Shown here one piece after another: positions 25,511 to 33,135 of a stretch of 64,000 nucleotides of DNA (its first letter is position 1; each line of letters starts with the position of its first letter). Source of the stretch: Mayfieldus sp963781495 (lineage in GTDB: Bacteria; Actinomycetota; Thermoleophilia; Solirubrobacterales; 70-9); assembly GCA_963781495.1 (NCBI GenBank), contig CAWAFX010000004.1:248001-312000 (forward strand), written 5' to 3'. A program made the translations under genes and the position numbers. Under the pieces are notes generated by a model, which saw nothing but the letters and a program-made list of their open reading frames with translations, was not told where the DNA came from and did no database searches.

Positions 25511-27409
25511 CTACCAGACGAACCTGCGCGCCGCCCACCAGGTGCCACCAAGGACCGCGCCTGCAGCGCCTATGGCAATCGCTATCGGCACCAGTGGCGA
25601 CGACCCGCCACTGCCTCCGTCATCACCGGAGAAGGCTGTATTGGTCAGCCGACGCGGCCGGCTCGGTGCAATGGCGGGCGTTTGCGACGGAGCCGGACCC
25701 CTTCCTCTCTCGCCACTCGCGCGATTTGCGTCCCCGGCTTTCGCCGCCGGCGGCTTGGCGCGCTCGGGCGCAAAACGTTCGGAAGGGGCCGCGGCTCCGC
25801 CTCCCCCACTTCCACCGCTCGCACCTGCAGTCGCCTTAGGCGCACCTGCCTCTCCGACCGAAGGCCTGACGGCACGAGGCACAGGCGCCAGGGGATAGGT
25901 CATCCCCTCGGCGGCGACCAGGACCTGTCCGGTCACCCAGACCGGCGTTTGGTCCGAGGAGGATGAGTAGCGGTAGTGGCCGTCGGAGGCGCGTTGGGCG
26001 GCGAGGTAGTCGAGCCCGCTGCGGCCGTGGTTCTTGACCGAGGACGGTGAGACTCCCGCCGCCAGCAGTCCCTGGACGGCCCAGGCGGTCGATTGCGAGT
26101 TGGAGCTGCCGCCGACGACCAGCGGCCAGCCCCCGTTGCGCTGCTGGGTGCGGCGCAGGAAACGCACCGCCCGCCTTGCCGAGCGAGAGCCAGAGCCCAG
26201 TGCCTGCAGCACGGCGCCGGTCGAGTCGGGATCGCTGGCGGCGCCGGGGACCGCGCCCCAGCCGCCGTCCTTGGCCTGAACACGCCGCAGCCAGGCGAGC
26301 GAGGCCGACGATCCACCGCCCCGTCCGCTGGCCCGCAGCGCCATCACCGCGAAGGCAGTCGAGTTGGGCCAGCCCTGGTAGGAGCCGTCGGGCCGGCGCC
26401 GGCCGGCGAGCCTGGAGACCAGGTCCTGGCCGCCGAAGCGGCTCGCGTCGACCCCGGCCCCGTCGAGGGCGAGGATCGTCCGCGCGAGGTCGCCGGGCGT
26501 GCGGACGTCGGCGAGGTTGCCGCGCAGGTAGGCGGCGGCGCCTCGGCGGCCGCCGAGATCGAGCGGGTTCACCCCCGCGGCCTCGAGCCCGAGCATCGTC
26601 CAGCCGGTCATCTGGGGGTCGGAATCCTCGCCCTGCGCCGCCGGCCAGCCGCCATCGGAGCTCTGGGCCGACTTCAGCCAGCCAACCGTGCTCGGGCTCG
26701 CGACAACCTGCCGCGGCGCGACCGCCACCGTGACGAGCAGGGCGAGCAGGACGGCCGAGGCGGCACCGGCCAGGCCGGCACCGGGGCGCCTTTTATCCGG
26801 GGCCTGCCAGCGAAACTCGAAGCGCTCGCGGAAGCGGATCAGCATCCGCACCATCGCCGGCCCGGCGACCAGGGCCAGGGTGATGTTTCCGATCGCGTGG
26901 GCGAGGTCGAACGGCACCGCGCGGGCCTCGAGGGTGAGCCAGCGCTGGAGCGTGAAATCGCCGCCATAGCTGACCATCAGCGAGAAGTTGAGAAGCGCCC
27001 CGAAGGCGATGCCGGAAAGGCCGCAGGCCAAGGTCAACTGCAGCCGCCCGGCCCGGCGCCCGGTGGCGCGGGCGAGGAGCGCGCCCAGCACGCCGCATAG
27101 CCCCCAGGCGGCCATCTGCCACGGCGTCCAGGGGCCCTGCCCGAGCCAGAAGTTGGAGATCAGACCGGCCAGCGCCCCGACCGCGAATCCAGGCGCCCCG
27201 CCGAGGGCGTAGCCGCTGAAGATGACGATGTCGGTCGTCGCGACGACGTTGGGGATCGCCGCCAGGACCACGCGCCCGGCAACCGCCAGCGCCGCCAGCG
27301 CGGCAACCAGGGCAACGATCTGCGACGGCGGCCGCGAGCGCTCATACCAGGTAAATCCGCCCACCAGCACGGCAGCGAGCAGGGCGAAGCTGACGAGCTG
27401 CCAGCTCAC
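25511..27409 (-). CDS. ECF transporter S-component fused to a transcobalamin/prenyltransferase-like alpha-barrel
   Basis: 632 residues in four parts. Residues 1-205 are about six membrane helices with IPNVVATTDIVIFSGYALGG and WLGQGPWTPWQMAAWG, the pattern of ECF S-components predicted for cobalamin. After another membrane helix (about 215-235) come five repeats of the squalene-cyclase/prenyltransferase type (SSDGGW, RPDGSYQGW, KDGGW, RNGGW, SDGHY) that should form an alpha6-alpha6 barrel outside the cell. A Gly/Ala/Pro linker (about 505-595) contains an inserted repeat element. A final membrane helix ends the protein. It is the last gene of the riboswitch-headed operon and overlaps ecfA by 4 bp. 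Cobalamin as ligand is inferred from the riboswitch and fold. Confidence 0.82.
   Translation of the reverse strand: MSWQLVSFALLAAVLVGGFTWYERSRPPSQIVALVAALAALAVAGRVVLAAIPNVVATTDIVIFSGYALGGAPGFAVGALAGLISNFWLGQGPWTPWQMAAWGLCGVLGALLARATGRRAGRLQLTLACGLSGIAFGALLNFSLMVSYGGDFTLQRWLTLEARAVPFDLAHAIGNITLALVAGPAMVRMLIRFRERFEFRWQAPDKRRPGAGLAGAASAVLLALLVTVAVAPRQVVASPSTVGWLKSAQSSDGGWPAAQGEDSDPQMTGWTMLGLEAAGVNPLDLGGRRGAAAYLRGNLADVRTPGDLARTILALDGAGVDASRFGGQDLVSRLAGRRRPDGSYQGWPNSTAFAVMALRASGRGGGSSASLAWLRRVQAKDGGWGAVPGAASDPDSTGAVLQALGSGSRSARRAVRFLRRTQQRNGGWPLVVGGSSNSQSTAWAVQGLLAAGVSPSSVKNHGRSGLDYLAAQRASDGHYRYSSSSDQTPVWVTGQVLVAAEGMTYPLAPVPRAVRPSVGEAGAPKATAGASGGSGGGGAAAPSERFAPERAKPPAAKAGDANRASGERGRGPAPSQTPAIAPSRPRRLTNTAFSGDDGGSGGSSPLVPIAIAIGAAGAVLGGTWWAARRFVW
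25689..25798 (-). repeat. Palindromic repeat element, copy B, inside the S-component gene
   Basis: A 110-bp element bounded by an inverted repeat (GGAGCCG...CCCCTTCC paired with GGAAGGGG...CGGCTCC). On the minus strand it aligns along its whole length with copy A (28136-28242, plus strand), sharing CGAACGTTTTGCG, GCGCGCC, TCGCGCGA and GGCGAG blocks. It is translated in frame as part of the linker (APSERFAPERAKPPAAK and following). Confidence 0.75.
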
Positions 27410-29100
27410 TCGGCCGCTCCGATCAGCTCTGCCCCGGTCTCGGCATCGATTACCCCGGGCACGCCGAGGATCCGCGCCACCTCTGTCGCGAAATACCAGC
27501 CCCCGGACAGGACCTCGGCCGTTTCGCCGTCGGCGATCACGGCTCCGTCGCCGAGCAGCACGACCCGCGCCGCGAAACTGGCCGCGAACTCGACGTCATG
27601 GGTCGCGACCAATGCCGCCGCTCCACGTCTGCATAGATCGGCGATCAACCCGGCGAGCTCGTCCTTGCGGGCCCGATCCATGCCCCGGGTCGGCTCGTCC
27701 AGCATCACCAGTCCCGGGACCCTCCCGCCCTCGGACCTGCCCGCCAGCGCGATCGCCAGGGCCAGGCGCTGGCGCTCTCCGCCCGAGAGGTCCCTCGGAT
27801 CACGATCGACGGTACCTTCGAGGCCGACCGCGGCCAGCGCCGCCCTCCCAGCTTGACCCGGAAGCTCCTCCCCAATCCGCTCGCGGACGAGGTAGTCGTC
27901 GGGACTCTGCCCGAGCAGCGCCACCTCACCCTCAACCTCGAGCTTGCCGTGGACCGGTTCGATGAGGCCGGCGGCAGTCCTCAGAAGCGTGGTCTTACCG
28001 GCCCCGTTGCGGCCCATCAGCGCCACCCTCTCCCCCGCCCCGATCTGCAGCTCGACCCCCCGCAGGACGTCATGGATCTCCTCCCCGCGGTCAAGCTCCA
28101 CCCATAGGTCCCTTGCCTTCAGGGAGTTTGCAGGGGGAGCCGTCGCCCCTCCCGAACGTTTTGCGTCCTCGCGCGCCGAGTGGCCGGCAAAAAACCGCCG
28201 ACGCTTCTCGCGCGACGGGCGAGTGAGGGAGGGGTGCGGCTCACCCTCCCAACCTCTGGAGATCAAGAGATCGCGGGCGTCCTTGACCCCGACGGGAAGG
28301 GGTTCAATCCCGGCCAGCGAGAAAAGTCGGGCTCCAGGCGTGGCGAGGGCGGGATCGTGCTCGAGGGCCCAGACGAGGAAGTCGGCAGGGGCGCCGTCGA
28401 AGGCGATCTCTCCGGAGTCCATCGCCACGACTCGGTCGGCGGCGGCGAGACAGCGTTCGAGCCGATGCTCCGCCAAGAGGATGGAAATTCCCCACTCTTC
28501 GTTCAGCCTGCGCAGCAGCCAGATCAGCTCGTCGCCGGCGACCGGATCGAGCTGCGAGGTGGGCTCGTCCAGCAGCACCAGGCGGGGGCGGGTGACCAGG
28601 GCCGCGGCGAGCGCCACACGCTGAAGCTCGCCGCCGGAAAGGGTGTCGGTAGCCCGCGGCAGCAGATGCGGTATCGCCAGCGCCAGGGCCACCTCCTCGA
28701 CCGCCCGCGCGCGGGCGGCGCCCGATTCGCCCCGCAGCTCCAGCGGCAGCTCGATCTCCGCCCGGACGGTCGTCGAGACGACCTGGGTCTCGGGATCCTG
28801 GGCGACATAGCCGACCTCCCCGGCCAGCTCCCCGGGCCCTTGCTCGCGGGTGTCGTGGCCGGCAACCGAGACCCTGCCGCTCACCTCGCCGCCGTGGAAG
28901 TGGGGAACCAGCCCACAGGCTGCCCGCAGCAGGGTCGACTTGCCGCTCGCCGAGCGGCCGGCGAGGACGACCAGCTCCCCCGTCCCGAGGCTGAGGCTGA
29001 CCTCGCGCAGCGCCTGGTGTTCGGACTCGGGGTAGCCGTAGCCGAGCCCCTCGATCTCCAGGGGGGTCGGCATTCCCGTGCGGGTCAGCAGCTCAGGCAC
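27406..29100 (-). CDS. ECF transporter ATPase, two EcfA domains fused
   Basis: Energy-coupling ATPase carrying both ABC subunits in one 564-residue chain. Domain 1: Walker A GRSASGKSTLL near residue 50, Q-loop YVAQDPE, signature LSGGELQRVA, Walker B LVLLDEPTSQLD. Domain 2: Walker A GRNGAGKTTLL near 367, signature LSGGERQRLA, Walker B LVMLDEPTRGMD. The linker between domains (about residues 290-330) is encoded largely by repeat copy A and reads FFAGHSAREDAKRSGG. Start at 29100 overlaps ecfT by 8 bp; ATG at 29073 is an alternative. Confidence 0.92.
   Translation of the reverse strand: MPELLTRTGMPTPLEIEGLGYGYPESEHQALREVSLSLGTGELVVLAGRSASGKSTLLRAACGLVPHFHGGEVSGRVSVAGHDTREQGPGELAGEVGYVAQDPETQVVSTTVRAEIELPLELRGESGAARARAVEEVALALAIPHLLPRATDTLSGGELQRVALAAALVTRPRLVLLDEPTSQLDPVAGDELIWLLRRLNEEWGISILLAEHRLERCLAAADRVVAMDSGEIAFDGAPADFLVWALEHDPALATPGARLFSLAGIEPLPVGVKDARDLLISRGWEGEPHPSLTRPSREKRRRFFAGHSAREDAKRSGGATAPPANSLKARDLWVELDRGEEIHDVLRGVELQIGAGERVALMGRNGAGKTTLLRTAAGLIEPVHGKLEVEGEVALLGQSPDDYLVRERIGEELPGQAGRAALAAVGLEGTVDRDPRDLSGGERQRLALAIALAGRSEGGRVPGLVMLDEPTRGMDRARKDELAGLIADLCRRGAAALVATHDVEFAASFAARVVLLGDGAVIADGETAEVLSGGWYFATEVARILGVPGVIDAETGAELIGAAE
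28136..28242 (+). repeat. Palindromic repeat element, copy A, inside the EcfA linker
   Basis: A 107-bp element whose ends form an imperfect inverted repeat (GGAGCCG...CCCCTCCC paired with GGGAGGGG...CGGCTC). It aligns with copy B at roughly four of five positions by eye, in the opposite orientation on the chromosome. It lies exactly in the linker between the two ABC domains and leaves the frame open, so the fusion of the two ATPase halves is spaced by repeat-derived residues. Confidence 0.75.
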
Positions 29101-30001
29101 GGACCACCTTCAGCTTCGGCCTCGGCACCCGACTGACTCGTCGCCGCCGCAATGGAGCCAGCCCGGCGAGGACGGCCGCCGCCGCCACCGCCAGCGTGGC
29201 GGCATCGGTCGCGACATCGACCCGCGGATAGGCATCGAAGCCCCCCGCCCCGGCAAGCCGTGCCACGAGCGCGAAGGCCGCCAGTCCGATGGCGGCGATC
29301 CAGAAGCGGCGATCGTGGCGGCTGCGCTGGCTCTCCCTGCCGCGCGATTCGGCGAGCCCGTAGCCGCGCAGCTCTAGGGTCGCGGCGACGTCGATAGAGC
29401 GATCGAGCGATCCGGCCAGCAGCCGCCGGGCGAAGGCGGCGCGGCCGACCGCCGCCGCCCCCGGGCCGCGCAGCTCGGCGGCCTCGTGCAGGCGGGCGCT
29501 GTCGCGTGCCGCCACCGGGACGAGGCGCGAGATCAGGGTCGCGGTCAGCGCCGAGCGGCCGGCCAGCGGGCGCACGAGCCGCAGCACGCGGTCGGGATCG
29601 ACACAGGCCGAATAGACACCGGCCGCGACCATCGCCGCCATCGCCCGCAGCCCGATCGCCGCCCCGGCGGCCAGCGACTCGGCGGTGACATTCACCTGGC
29701 CGAGGAGCGGAAAATGGCCCAGCCGCGCCAGGACGGTCACGCCGCGATCGGTGACGAGCGCGTTGACGACGACGATCAGAATCGCCAGCGACAGCCCAAG
29801 CCGCAGCGAAAGCATCACCGCCCGCCGCGCGCCCGCGGCGAGACCCGCGATCACAACGCCCAGCGTGGCTGCGGCGAGCACGATCGGGTTCGAGTACAGA
29901 AAGGCGACGAGAACGAAGGCGCCGAGATAGGCGATCGCGGCCGCGGGGGCCGCCGACTGCAGCGGCCGCGGGCGCGGCGTGTAGGCGAGCGCCGACCTCA
30001 C
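29093..30001 (-). CDS. ECF transporter transmembrane component EcfT
   Basis: Energy-coupling scaffold that joins the ATPase to the S-component. The 302-residue protein has about six membrane helices, the early segment with FLYSNPIVLAAATLG, and two coupling-helix regions with Ala-Arg-Gly-type motifs (AAELRGPGAAA and LELRGYGLAESRGR), as usual for EcfT. The GTG start at 30001 overlaps the stop of the lipoprotein gene by 4 bp (29998-30001); a much longer open frame upstream is a shadow of that gene. Confidence 0.88.
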   Translation of the reverse strand: MRSALAYTPRPRPLQSAAPAAAIAYLGAFVLVAFLYSNPIVLAAATLGVVIAGLAAGARRAVMLSLRLGLSLAILIVVVNALVTDRGVTVLARLGHFPLLGQVNVTAESLAAGAAIGLRAMAAMVAAGVYSACVDPDRVLRLVRPLAGRSALTATLISRLVPVAARDSARLHEAAELRGPGAAAVGRAAFARRLLAGSLDRSIDVAATLELRGYGLAESRGRESQRSRHDRRFWIAAIGLAAFALVARLAGAGGFDAYPRVDVATDAATLAVAAAAVLAGLAPLRRRRVSRVPRPKLKVVRA

Positions 30002-30903
30002 GGCAGTGGAAGAGCGGTCGTCTTGCCGCCGCCCGTCGCGACGGCATAGCGGTCGCGCAGATCGGCCGGGTCCAGCAGCCGCGCAGCCGCGGCGACCTCG
30101 GCTTCGCCGGCACCGGTCACTACCCAGGTCGGCGGATCGTCGCCCTCGCGGGTCGCCGCCACCAGACCGGCCTTGCGAGGAGCGCCCGCCGGATCCCCGG
30201 CGACGTCGAGCGGCTGCAGCAGCCAGGATCCGGCCCGCGGCACGAAGTCCGCGAACACGCCGCTGTCCGCGGGTCCCTTGGCGATCAAGTGCGCGGCGGA
30301 GTCGCCGCTGAGACGTCCCCAGGGGCCGACCAGGACCCGGATCGGGTCGCCCGCCGCCTTTGCGTCCCCGGCCGCGGTCCTCAATCGCCCCCGGGCCAGC
30401 GAGCAGGCCCTGGCCGCGCCCCGGCAGATGACCGCCAGGGGATGGCGCTTGCCCTCGTATCCGTGCCGGAACGGCTCCGGGTAGGAGCCGACTACCGCGG
30501 GGACGCGCATCGCGGCCGTCCAGTCGCGGTAGTCCCACCAGACCCGGTAGCCCGCGTGCAGCGGGTAGTCGGCGGCACCGACCGGCGACTCGACGCCATC
30601 GATGTAGAAGAACCAGTCGAACGATCGCCCGCCGCTGCTGCCCCCGGCAACGCCGTTCACCGACTGCACGAACCTGCCTCCATAGCGGGTCTTGATGTCG
30701 GCGTTGCGGTCCAGCAGCCGCATCGCGGTCTCCGATTGGCGGGCACTGGATTCGCCCTTGCGAAGCAGCGGCCTGGTGCCGTAGTCGCGGGTCACGGTCA
30801 GCTGCACGTCTCCGATCGAGGGACCCGGCCCGAGGCCGCAGCCGGCGACCGCCAGCGTGCCGAAGAGCGCGCCGGCGGCCGCCTGGAGGCGGCGTGAGGT
30901 CAC
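29998..30903 (-). CDS. DUF4430 lipoprotein (transcobalamin C-terminal-like beta domain)
   Basis: Signal peptide ending in the lipobox LAVAGCG, so Cys22 would be lipidated and the protein tethered to the outer face of the membrane. Residues about 32-130 form a DUF4430-like domain: VTRDYGTRPL, then SFDWFFYIDGVESPVGAADYPL and GYRVWWDYRDW, the Trp/Tyr-rich pattern of the family named for the transcobalamin beta domain. The C-terminal part (about 130-301) is of unknown fold. It sits between the secreted DUF4430 protein and EcfT with 4-bp overlaps on both sides. Confidence 0.82.
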   Translation of the reverse strand: MTSRRLQAAAGALFGTLAVAGCGLGPGPSIGDVQLTVTRDYGTRPLLRKGESSARQSETAMRLLDRNADIKTRYGGRFVQSVNGVAGGSSGGRSFDWFFYIDGVESPVGAADYPLHAGYRVWWDYRDWTAAMRVPAVVGSYPEPFRHGYEGKRHPLAVICRGAARACSLARGRLRTAAGDAKAAGDPIRVLVGPWGRLSGDSAAHLIAKGPADSGVFADFVPRAGSWLLQPLDVAGDPAGAPRKAGLVAATREGDDPPTWVVTGAGEAEVAAAARLLDPADLRDRYAVATGGGKTTALPLP

Positions 30904-31856
30904 CTCTTGCGGATCACCTTCTCGCAGCGCCGGGTGAGGTCGGTGTCGTCGACGATCGCGGTGTCCCTGCCCCGACCGCAGTTGACGACGTCGTCGAAGC
31001 CGCCGCGGCTGTTGATGTGGTCGCGGCCGCCACGCGAGCGGATCAGGTCGGGCGAGCCGGTGCCGCGGATGCGGTCGCGCCGGTTGGTGCCGACGATCCG
31101 GTGCCGGGAGACCCTGCTCGCGAACCCGCAGGGACTCTGGGTTGTCGGCACACAGGCGACCACCGCCTGGTTGGAGGCGATGTCGGTCCCGTGCAGCGCC
31201 TGCAGCTTCAGCGTCTGGGTCAGCTCCAGGGTCGTGCTTCCGTCGGCCGCGGTCGGCTGGTCGGCGCCGGTGACGAGGGCGCCCGCTGTCGGGGTCCGGT
31301 TGCCGGCGTCGTCGTAACCGAAGACGTGGACCGTGAACGGCTCGCCGCTGCGGGCGCTCGGAGGAGCGTCGAGCTGCAGCTCGCTGGGCGGCGGGAAGCC
31401 CGGTGAGAGGTACCAGAGCACGCTGTCGCCGGCGTGAAGCGTGTACTTGTCGCCGCCGATCTGCAAGCCGGAGTGGTTGACCTTCGCGTACCAGAAGGCG
31501 CTGTCTCCCTGATGGAAGGAGTACCCGCCGATCCCGCAGACGCCCAGGCCGAAGCCGAACTGGTCGGTCACCGAAAGGCTCAGCCCCGCGTCCTTGACGA
31601 TCCCCAGCGCGGTGGGGCCAGGGACGCTGACGTCGTTTCCGCTGCCGCCGGGAGGCCCGAAGCAGGTTGCGTTGGGATCGGTCTTGATCGTCACGTCTCC
31701 GGTGACCTGGCTCTGGTCGGCCAGCGTGGTTCCGGCGCTGTTGACGACGCGGACGTTCGCGGTCGTCGTCGCGGCGCCGGCGCCGGCGGCGAAAACGACG
31801 GCGCCGAGACAGGCGAGAGATCCTGCGACGAGCGCAGTAAGTGTTCTGATTGGCAT
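30900..31856 (-). CDS. Secreted DUF4430 protein with RTX-like C-terminal repeats
   Basis: Signal peptide of about 28 residues ending in AGAGAA. The middle region carries a DUF4430-like signature (SAFWYAKVNHSGLQIGG, YTLHAGDSVLWYLSPG), followed by an Ig-like segment (SGEPFTVHVFGYDDAG). The C-terminus (about 260-318) has Gly/Asp repeats such as GTNRRDRIRGTG, RSRGGRDHIN and GRGRDTAIVD, typical calcium-binding RTX-like tails in this lineage, with a Cys pair. First gene after the cobalamin riboswitch; ribosome site GAGGAAAGG precedes the ATG. Likely an extracellular corrinoid-capturing protein, by context. Confidence 0.8.
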   Translation of the reverse strand: MPIRTLTALVAGSLACLGAVVFAAGAGAATTTANVRVVNSAGTTLADQSQVTGDVTIKTDPNATCFGPPGGSGNDVSVPGPTALGIVKDAGLSLSVTDQFGFGLGVCGIGGYSFHQGDSAFWYAKVNHSGLQIGGDKYTLHAGDSVLWYLSPGFPPPSELQLDAPPSARSGEPFTVHVFGYDDAGNRTPTAGALVTGADQPTAADGSTTLELTQTLKLQALHGTDIASNQAVVACVPTTQSPCGFASRVSRHRIVGTNRRDRIRGTGSPDLIRSRGGRDHINSRGGFDDVVNCGRGRDTAIVDDTDLTRRCEKVIRKR

Positions 31857-31890
31857 CTAAGCCACCCTTTCCTCGAGGGATTACATGGCT

Positions 31891-32050
31891 CGGCCGGGGT
31901 CAGGTCTCCTGGCTTCCGGGTCCTCCGCCGCGCCTTCCCGGGTTGCTTGGCCACCCAGTGGCTGCCATTGCTGGCTCGCGACGGCTGTCGCCCGGTCACA
32001 GTGGCGGGACCGCACCGGTCTTTCACCGGACTTCCCTTGGCCACCGGCCG
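31891..32050 (-). ncRNA. Cobalamin (B12) riboswitch
   Basis: Read on the minus strand, the region contains the diagnostic cores of the class: GGGAAGTCCGGTGAAAGACC, then CGGTCCCGCCACTGTGACCG, a B12-box-adjacent GCCACTGGGTGGCC, and near the 3' end GAAGCCAGGAGACCTG. A P1 stem CGGCCGG (32050-32044) with CCGGCCG (31897-31891) closes it. A -10-like TAGAGT at 32069-32064 would start transcription about seven bases upstream of P1. Between aptamer and ATG no T-run follows a hairpin, so control of translation through the GAGGAAAGG site is more likely than termination. Confidence 0.93.
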
Positions 32051-32099
32051 TATCTGGAGCGTGACTCTACTCGCCCGGTCCTGGCGACGGTTTGCGGGC

Positions 32100-32132
32100 A
32101 AAAAAGAGGGGCGGCCCGAAGGCCGCCCCTCT
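32100..32132 (-). terminator. Intrinsic terminator of the secreted protein gene at 32165
   Basis: Perfect 12-bp stem (32105-32116 with 32121-32132) around a TTCG tetraloop on the minus strand, followed by a run of T residues (32104-32100). It closes the upstream gene about 30 bases before the riboswitch promoter, insulating the B12 operon. Confidence 0.92.
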
Positions 32133-32164
32133 CAGATCGATCTACGACCGCTTCGCGATCGGGG

Positions 32165-32920
32165 TTACTTCTTCTTCTTGCACTTCGCGGTGGTGTGACC
32201 CACTGCGGTCTGACCCTGGTCGTCGGTGAACCGGGCCTGGAAGTCCAGCTTCTTGGAGCTGCACTTCGCGGCGACGATCGCCAGTTTCTTGTGGTTGTGC
32301 TTGTAGGCGATCTTGTCCGTCTTCAGCTCGAACTGGCTGATCACGCCCGAGCCACCAGCCAGCGGCGGCACCGGAGTGCTCAGCATCTGGCCGTACTTGT
32401 GGCCACCGGTCGACTTCTTGAACGAGCCGACGAGCGGCACGCCACCGGCCTCCTGCGTGTAGCTGTGCAGCAGGACCTTGTTGCCCTTGACGTTGGCACC
32501 GATGGTCTTCGCGTGGACGGTCAGCGGCGGAAGGCCGGGACCGCTCTTGAGGATCACCGTCGCCGTCCCGCTGCCGACGATCGCGTCGGGGCAGGCGGAC
32601 TGGACGTCATCGGTGGTCGACTGGGACCCGAACTGGGATGGATCGCAAGTCGGATAGCCCTTCTGCTGGAACTTGACGTCCTTATCGAAGTCGACGAGCG
32701 CCAGCGTAGTCGCGTTCGGAACCGCCTGGGGATTGCCCGGGTTGGTCGCGAACACGTTCACATCCAGCGAGATCGGGACCCGCTTCGTCTTCGACCGCTT
32801 CTTGGGAGCGATCTTGGCGGTGATCGACTGCGAGTTGACCGCCGCCGACGCCAGAGACGCCGCGCCGACGCTCGCGAGCGCCACCACCAGACCCAGCACC
32901 CAAATCAGATGCTTTCGCAT
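32165..32920 (-). CDS. Secreted hypothetical protein, paralogue 1
   Basis: Signal peptide (MRKHLIWVLGLVVAL with cleavage after ASA) and a 225-residue exported, Lys-rich beta protein with two conserved Cys-containing segments (YPTCDPSQFGSQST and SACPDAIVGSG) and a final Cys near CKKKK. I do not know the family; its sequence is closely similar throughout to the next gene upstream. AAGGAGAG precedes the ATG. A possible extended -10 lies at 32992-33002. A strong terminator follows it. Confidence 0.8.
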   Translation of the reverse strand: MRKHLIWVLGLVVALASVGAASLASAAVNSQSITAKIAPKKRSKTKRVPISLDVNVFATNPGNPQAVPNATTLALVDFDKDVKFQQKGYPTCDPSQFGSQSTTDDVQSACPDAIVGSGTATVILKSGPGLPPLTVHAKTIGANVKGNKVLLHSYTQEAGGVPLVGSFKKSTGGHKYGQMLSTPVPPLAGGSGVISQFELKTDKIAYKHNHKKLAIVAAKCSSKKLDFQARFTDDQGQTAVGHTTAKCKKKK

Positions 32921-32991
32921 GCATTCTCTCCTTGTTCCGCGCCTCCCAGCGCACCATGGCGCGCTAGACGCAGTTCTTGACTCACTTGGGC

Positions 32992-33002
32992 CGAACCTAA
33001 CA
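32992..33002 (-). promoter_or_regulatory. Candidate extended -10 upstream of secreted paralogue 1
   Basis: The 11-mer TGTTAGGTTCG on the minus strand fits an extended -10 (TGN then TAGGTT) about 72 bases before the ATG at 32920. The identical 11-mer occurs upstream of another secreted-protein gene at 41633-41643. No consensus -35 is evident. Confidence 0.35.
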
Positions 33003-33083
33003 CAGGGCTCGCCCCTCCGGTAGCTCGAAACACGCCTCGGGGCCGATCGGTGCGGTGCGGTGCACCCAAACGCCCGGCCACAA

Positions 33084-33114
33084 CTGAACGGGCGGTCGGC
33101 GACCGCCCGTTCAG
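33084..33114 (-). terminator. Hairpin terminator after secreted paralogue 2
   Basis: A perfect 13-bp stem (33084-33096 with 33102-33114) with a five-base loop lies 22 bases after the stop at 33136. Only two T residues follow directly on the minus strand, so it may need Rho or act mainly as an RNA 3'-end protector. Confidence 0.7.
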
Positions 33115-33135
33115 GTCAGCAGAGGTCGTCTTGCC

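Noticed and set aside
23929..25839. 636-residue plus-strand open frame
   Set aside because: Antisense to glpD, the nitroreductase and the S-component gene, with no family features.
30002..30538. Long N-terminal extension of EcfT
   Set aside because: It is an alternative frame of the DUF4430 lipoprotein gene; the GTG overlapping that gene's stop is the logical start.
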